Of a stretch of 45,322 nucleotides of DNA, positions 41,190 through 45,322 are shown piece after piece; within the stretch, counting starts at the first letter, position 1, and every line of letters starts with the position of its first letter. Under the pieces are notes generated by a model that saw only the letters and a program-made list of their open reading frames with translations, searched no databases and was not told where the DNA came from. The position numbers and the translations under genes are program-made. Source of the DNA: Bacteroidota bacterium (GTDB lineage Bacteria; Bacteroidota; Bacteroidia; Flavobacteriales; Weeksellaceae); contig JAEWYW010000005.1 in the NCBI GenBank assembly GCA_023458535.1, forward strand, positions 1 through 45,322, read 5' to 3'.

Positions 41190-41570
41190 TTATCGCTGCA
41201 TATTTTTAGCCTCAATGCTTAGCGTAGCATGGGGAACAGCAAACAATCTTTCTTTGGGAATAAGTTTACCTGTTACACGGCAAATGCCATATGTTTTATT
41301 TTCTATGCGGATAAGTGCATTCTTCAGATCTCTCAAGAATTTTTCTTGTCTACCTGCAAGAATAGCATTTTGCTCTTTGCTTAGCGTTTCTGCACCTTCT
41401 TCAAAAGCTTTGAAGGTAGGCGAAGTATCGTCTGTTCCATTATTTTGGTCGTTAATAAAACTTTCATTAAGAACCAACAAATCTCTTTCTGCTTTTGCTA
41501 TTTTCTCCTGAATAATTTTTTTAAACTCCTGCAAATCTGCGTCACTGTATCTTACTCTCTCGTCTGCCAT
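41190..41570 (-). CDS. TraR/DksA family regulator with degenerate zinc finger
   Basis: DksA-type proteins enter the RNA polymerase secondary channel and, with ppGpp, adjust rRNA and amino-acid promoters. The 126-residue protein has a coiled-coil (about 8-85) with an acidic tip (NDQNNGTDDTSP) and the C-terminal finger fold. In the finger, YGICRVTGKLIPKERL and PHATLSIEAK keep the spacing, but only one of the four zinc cysteines remains. The tail ends KNMQR. Coupling with lspA downstream and ileS upstream is the usual Bacteroidetes order. Whether it still responds to ppGpp is unknown. Confidence 0.9.
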   Translation of the reverse strand: MADERVRYSDADLQEFKKIIQEKIAKAERDLLVLNESFINDQNNGTDDTSPTFKAFEEGAETLSKEQNAILAGRQEKFLRDLKNALIRIENKTYGICRVTGKLIPKERLFAVPHATLSIEAKNMQR

Positions 41571-41580
41571 GTTTTTTTAA

Positions 41581-41620
41581 TTTGAGATTCGAGATTTGAG
41601 ATTCGAGATTTGAGATTCAT
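41581..41620. repeat. 14-bp tandem repeat between ileS and dksA
   Basis: TTTGAGATTCGAGA occurs at 41581-41594 and 41595-41608, with a partial third copy at 41609-41618. It lies immediately upstream of the dksA-like ATG. Confidence 0.85.
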
Positions 41621-41652
41621 TTCACAGAACTTCAAACATCAAATATCAAAAC

Positions 41653-44600
41653 TCAAATGGTGTTAATATTTACTTTAAATTTGGTTTCATCAATTTCAAT
41701 TTCGTCAAAATTTGCTAGTGAAGATACAATTTCTATTTGATTTGACAACACTTCAGAAGAAATATAATCTTCGTTTTGACGTATTTCTGAAATAAATGGA
41801 TTGCTTTCTTCCAATTGGATTGAAATTCTGTCCGTTAGCTCAAAATCTTTATCTTTTCGGATGTTTTGAACGCGGTTGATGAATTCCCTTGCAATACCTT
41901 CGGATTTCAATTCGTCCGTTAACGTCAAATCTAATGCCACAGTTATTTTTCCTTCGCTTGCCACCGTCCATCCCGGAATATCGGAAGTGAAAATTTCTAC
42001 ATCGCCAATTGTAATTTCGTGCCCAGAAACGTTTGCTGTTCCTGTCTTTTCTAAATCGGCAATTTGCTCACTTGTGAACGCGGAAATCTCACCTGCAACC
42101 GCTTTCATATCTTTTCCTAACTTCGAACCTAAGGTTTTGAAATTCGGCTTTATCTGTTTGATAATGAGATGTGAAGCTTCTTCTGCATTGATGAGTTGAA
42201 GCTCTTTTACGTTGACTTCTTGTTTGATTAAATCGGCAACGGCAGTTATCTGTTCTTGCGTTTTTGCATCCAACACAGGGATCATCACTTTTTGAAGTGG
42301 CTGGCGAACTTTAATGTTTTCTTTTTTTCTCAATGAGAAAACCATCGACGTAATCTGTTGTGCTAAATGCGTTTTCTCCACCAAATCGGTATCGATTAAA
42401 CTTTCATCTGCAACTGGGAAATCAGTCAAGTGAACCGATTCACCGTCGGTTTTTCCTGTTACCGCATTCAAATCCTGATACAACTGATCCATGAAGAATG
42501 GTGCGATAGGTGCGGAAAGCTTAGCAACCGTATCCAAACACGTGTACAAGGTTTGGTAAGCGGAAATCTTATCATCGCTGTAATCGCCTTTCCAGAAACG
42601 TCTTCTGCACAAACGAACATACCAGTTTGAAAGGTTATCGTTGACAAATGTATTGATGGCTCTTGCAACTTTTGTAGGCTCGTAATCTTCGTAGAAGGCT
42701 TTTACTTCTTTAATTAAAAGATTCAATTCAGATAAAATCCATCGGTCGATTTCGGGACGATTTTGAATGTCTGCTTCTTCATATTTAAAACCATCCACAT
42801 TCGCATAAAGCGCGAAGAAGGAATAGGTGTTGTATAGGGTTCCGAAGAATTTTCTGCGCACTTCATCAATACCTTCTATATCAAATTTCAGGTTTTCCCA
42901 AGGGTTGGCATTGGAGATCATGTACCAGCGCGTTGCATCGGGACCGTAAACAGACAGCGTCTCGAAAGGATCCACGGCGTTGCCTAAACGTTTCGACATT
43001 TTTTGTCCGTTTTTATCCAAAACCAAACCGTTTGATACCACATTTTTATATGCTACAGAATCAAAAACCGTCGTCGCAATCGCATGCAGCGTGTAGAACC
43101 AACCACGGGTTTGATCAACACCTTCTGCAATAAAATCAGCTGGGTATGCTTTTCTGTCGTCAATTAATACTTTATTTTCGAATGGGTAGTGCAATTGCGC
43201 ATACGGCATCGCTCCAGAGTCAAACCAAACATCAATTAAATCGCTTTCGCGCTTCATTGGTTTTCCACTTTCTGATACCAAGGTGATGGCATCTACGACA
43301 TTTTTGTGCAAATCGATCAGTGCATAATTTTCTTTTGACATGTTTCCGATTTCAAAATCTTTAAAAGGATTTTCGGACATGATGCCTGCTGCGATCGACT
43401 TTTCTATTTCGTTATACAATTCTTCAACAGAACCGATGATGATTTCTTCTTTTAAATCTTCCGATCTCCAAATTGGCAACGGAATTCCCCAATATCTAGA
43501 GCGGGAAAGATTCCAGTCGTTTACATTTTCTAACCAATTCGCAAAACGACCTTCACCTGTTGATTTTGGTTTCCAGTTGATGGTTTCGTTCAGTTCTACC
43601 AAACGATTTTTCACCGATGACATCTTTACAAACCAAGAATCGAGCGGATAGTACAAAACAGGTTTGTCGGTTCTCCAACAATGCGGATACGAGTGAACGT
43701 ATTTTTCAACCTTGAAGGCTTTATTTTCTTCTTTCAATTGAATGGCCAATTGCACATCCCAAGATTTTTCTGGAGCCGTGCCGTCGTCGTAATATTCATT
43801 TTTAATATACTTTCCTGAAAAAACTTCAGGTACATTTTCTCCCTCAATGAAGCGACCTTGCAAATCTACTAGGGGTACCAAATTGTCGTTTTCATCTTTC
43901 ACCAACATCGGTGGAACGCCAGCATCTTTCGCTACTTTCGCATCATCAGCACCAAAAGTTGGCGCAGTATGCACAATTCCCGTTCCGTCTTCTGTGGTTA
44001 CGAAATCTCCTGGAATGACTACAAATGCTTTTTCTGGATTTTCAGCAGGCAGAAACCAAGGAACCAGTTGTTCGTAGGTTGTTCCTACCAAATCTGAACC
44101 TTTAAATTCAGCCAGAACTTGGTATGGAATTGTTTTGGATTCTTGTGTATAATTAGAAAAGTCTTCAGCGCTTCCTTCCACAAATTTCTTTCCGAATTGC
44201 TTAGGCAGTAACGCTTTTGCTAAAATAATGTTGATGGGCTCAAAAGTATATTGATTGAAAGTTTTCACCAATACATAATCGATGTTCGGGCCAACGGTCA
44301 ACGCCGTGTTAGAAGGCAAAGTCCAAGGCGTGGTCGTCCAAGCTAAAATATGGATAGGTTGTTCTTTTTCTGTGTCGAATTCTGCCCAATGTAAAGCGCC
44401 ACCACACGTACTTTCTGCAATGTCACACGCTTCGATAGAAGCAGTATCTTTGATTCTTGAAGCCACTTTATCGGATAGCTTTTTCACTTTGAATTGCGCC
44501 ACGACCGTTGTGTCAGATACATCACGGTAAGTTCCGGGCTGATTTAATTCGTGTGAAGACAAACCTGTCCCAGCTTTTGGAGAATACGGCTGAATCGTGT

Positions 44601-45129
44601 AGCCTTTGTACAAAAAATTTTTATCATACAACTGCTTCAACAACCACCAAACCGACTCCATATATTTTGGTTCGTAGGTGATGTATGGGTCTTCTAAATC
44701 TACCCAATAACCGATTTTTTTAGTAAGGTCATTCCAAATGTCGGTGTAGCGCATCACGGCGTTGCGACAAGCTTGGTTATATTCTTCGATGGAAATTTTC
44801 TTTCCAATATCTTCTTTGGTGATGCCTAATTCTTTTTCAACGCCCAATTCTACGGGAAGTCCGTGTGTGTCCCAACCTGCTTTACGGAAAACCTGCTTTC
44901 CGTTTTGGGTTTGAAAACGACAGAAAATATCCTTAATTGCTCGCGCCATCACGTGGTGAATGCCTGGAAGTCCGTTTGCCGAAGGTGGTCCTTCATAAAA
45001 TACAAATTCAGGATGCCCTTCGCGGATTTCCACAGATTTTTTGAACGTATCGTTTTCCTTCCAGTTGGCAGCAACATTTTCTGCTACTTGACTAAGGTTT
45101 AAGCCTTTATATTCGTTAAACTTCTTCAT
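41653..45129 (-). CDS. ileS: isoleucyl-tRNA synthetase, eukaryote-like (type 2)
   Basis: IleRS charges tRNA-Ile and edits valine. From the ATG at 45129 it has 1158 residues, longer than the E. coli enzyme (938). The HIGH-region reads GPPSANGLPGIHHVMAR, the form of type 2/eukaryotic IleRS, and the KMSKR loop is near residue 708. The editing domain contains WTTTPWTLPSNTAL and HTAPTFGADD. The C-terminal region has no zinc-finger cysteines. Type 2 enzymes are known to resist mupirocin. A TTG four codons upstream is a weaker start. The near-match -7 box TATATTCG is at 45166-45173 on the minus strand. Confidence 0.96.
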   Translation of the reverse strand: MKKFNEYKGLNLSQVAENVAANWKENDTFKKSVEIREGHPEFVFYEGPPSANGLPGIHHVMARAIKDIFCRFQTQNGKQVFRKAGWDTHGLPVELGVEKELGITKEDIGKKISIEEYNQACRNAVMRYTDIWNDLTKKIGYWVDLEDPYITYEPKYMESVWWLLKQLYDKNFLYKGYTIQPYSPKAGTGLSSHELNQPGTYRDVSDTTVVAQFKVKKLSDKVASRIKDTASIEACDIAESTCGGALHWAEFDTEKEQPIHILAWTTTPWTLPSNTALTVGPNIDYVLVKTFNQYTFEPINIILAKALLPKQFGKKFVEGSAEDFSNYTQESKTIPYQVLAEFKGSDLVGTTYEQLVPWFLPAENPEKAFVVIPGDFVTTEDGTGIVHTAPTFGADDAKVAKDAGVPPMLVKDENDNLVPLVDLQGRFIEGENVPEVFSGKYIKNEYYDDGTAPEKSWDVQLAIQLKEENKAFKVEKYVHSYPHCWRTDKPVLYYPLDSWFVKMSSVKNRLVELNETINWKPKSTGEGRFANWLENVNDWNLSRSRYWGIPLPIWRSEDLKEEIIIGSVEELYNEIEKSIAAGIMSENPFKDFEIGNMSKENYALIDLHKNVVDAITLVSESGKPMKRESDLIDVWFDSGAMPYAQLHYPFENKVLIDDRKAYPADFIAEGVDQTRGWFYTLHAIATTVFDSVAYKNVVSNGLVLDKNGQKMSKRLGNAVDPFETLSVYGPDATRWYMISNANPWENLKFDIEGIDEVRRKFFGTLYNTYSFFALYANVDGFKYEEADIQNRPEIDRWILSELNLLIKEVKAFYEDYEPTKVARAINTFVNDNLSNWYVRLCRRRFWKGDYSDDKISAYQTLYTCLDTVAKLSAPIAPFFMDQLYQDLNAVTGKTDGESVHLTDFPVADESLIDTDLVEKTHLAQQITSMVFSLRKKENIKVRQPLQKVMIPVLDAKTQEQITAVADLIKQEVNVKELQLINAEEASHLIIKQIKPNFKTLGSKLGKDMKAVAGEISAFTSEQIADLEKTGTANVSGHEITIGDVEIFTSDIPGWTVASEGKITVALDLTLTDELKSEGIAREFINRVQNIRKDKDFELTDRISIQLEESNPFISEIRQNEDYISSEVLSNQIEIVSSLANFDEIEIDETKFKVNINTI

Positions 45130-45288
45130 CGAAATTCTCAATGCTTTTAAATAAAATTAAGTTTGCGAATATAGTGATTTTTAACATAAAATCCGATAGT
45201 TTTGGAGCGATTATTATTGGTTTTAAGAGGGTTAAGTTAGATTGTTATCTTTTTAAAAATAAGGGTTTTATAAGCTCTCAAAAAAAAT

Positions 45289-45296
45289 TACTTTTG
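45289..45296 (+). promoter_or_regulatory. putative -7 box (TACTTTTG) of the gene entering at the right edge
   Basis: Exact TAnnTTTG, six bases before an ATG at 45303. The gap between this and ileS is otherwise AT-rich without a gene. Confidence 0.45.
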
Positions 45297-45302
45297 CAAT
45301 AC

Positions 45303-45322
45303 ATGAATGAGTTTGAACTGTA
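45303..45322 (+). CDS. start of a gene cut by the window edge
   Basis: An ATG preceded by a -7 box opens a frame MNEFEL that runs out of the window. Only six codons are visible, so the product cannot be named. It diverges from ileS. Confidence 0.4.

Noticed and set aside
16793..41570. Idea that zinc-site loss in Tgt and DksA reflects one coordinated zinc-sparing programme
   Set aside because: MsrB, DUF2085 and FtsH in the same window keep full metal sites, so two separate lineage changes are simpler.
1..45322. CRISPR array, tRNA, rRNA, insertion sequence or prophage
   Set aside because: No regularly spaced repeats, cloverleaf-like elements, transposase or phage genes were seen; intergenic gaps are short and mostly hold promoters and hairpins.

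Overview
This window is a low-GC chromosomal segment from a member of the Bacteroidota, class Flavobacteriia. It is most like Chryseobacterium and related Weeksellaceae. The evidence is Bacteroidetes-restricted families (DUF4293, DUF4271, DUF4296, DUF6702, exosortase XrtF), TonB-dependent receptors, a Rho factor with a very long low-complexity insert, IleRS of the eukaryote-like type, and promoters with the TAnnTTTG -7 box. I see no phage, insertion sequence, CRISPR array, tRNA or rRNA. No gene-free stretch exceeds 300 bases.

Layout. 1-5.8 kb: a truncated TonB-dependent receptor, a secreted endonuclease/exonuclease/phosphatase-fold protein, a subtilisin-like protease and superoxide dismutase. 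5.9-10.2 kb: rho, diverging from a small DUF4293 membrane protein, then an MsbA-like ABC exporter. 10.2-14.9 kb (minus strand): rsfS-ftsH and, after a terminator, LUD protein-cdsA-psd, linking membrane quality control with phospholipid synthesis. 15-20.5 kb: birA, the minus-strand unit glycosyltransferase-DUF4296-tgt-lptF/G-like, then DUF4271-hemD. 20.6-25.6 kb: oligopeptidase B with a coupled small protein, then a histidine kinase/response regulator pair.

25.6-29.3 kb is the most distinctive region. It holds a lipoprotein with a duplicated His/Cys motif, a small exported Cys-rich protein, and a TonB-dependent receptor whose N-terminus carries two heavy-metal-associated modules, a His-rich linker and a Cys pair in the plug. 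I read it as a candidate outer-membrane metal (probably copper) handling system.

29.3-37.5 kb: two YkuD-type L,D-transpeptidase homologues flank msrB, DUF445, DUF2007, the XrtF exosortase pair, and a plus-strand operon of AmgK-like kinase, free-standing RapZ C-terminal domain, MurU-like nucleotidyltransferase and LOG-family protein. The kinase and nucleotidyltransferase suggest a muropeptide-recycling bypass to UDP-MurNAc, with the RapZ domain as a possible amino-sugar sensor. The second transpeptidase gene is out of frame with its evident signal peptide by one base in a T7 tract.

37.5-45.3 kb is mostly housekeeping on the minus strand: ileS, a dksA-like gene, two small genes, lspA, a SanA/YdcF protein, DUF2085, a small membrane protein and trpS. 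Cross-cutting signals are a set of -7 boxes placed only 3-9 bases before start codons, and loss of zinc-ligand cysteines in both Tgt and the DksA-like protein.
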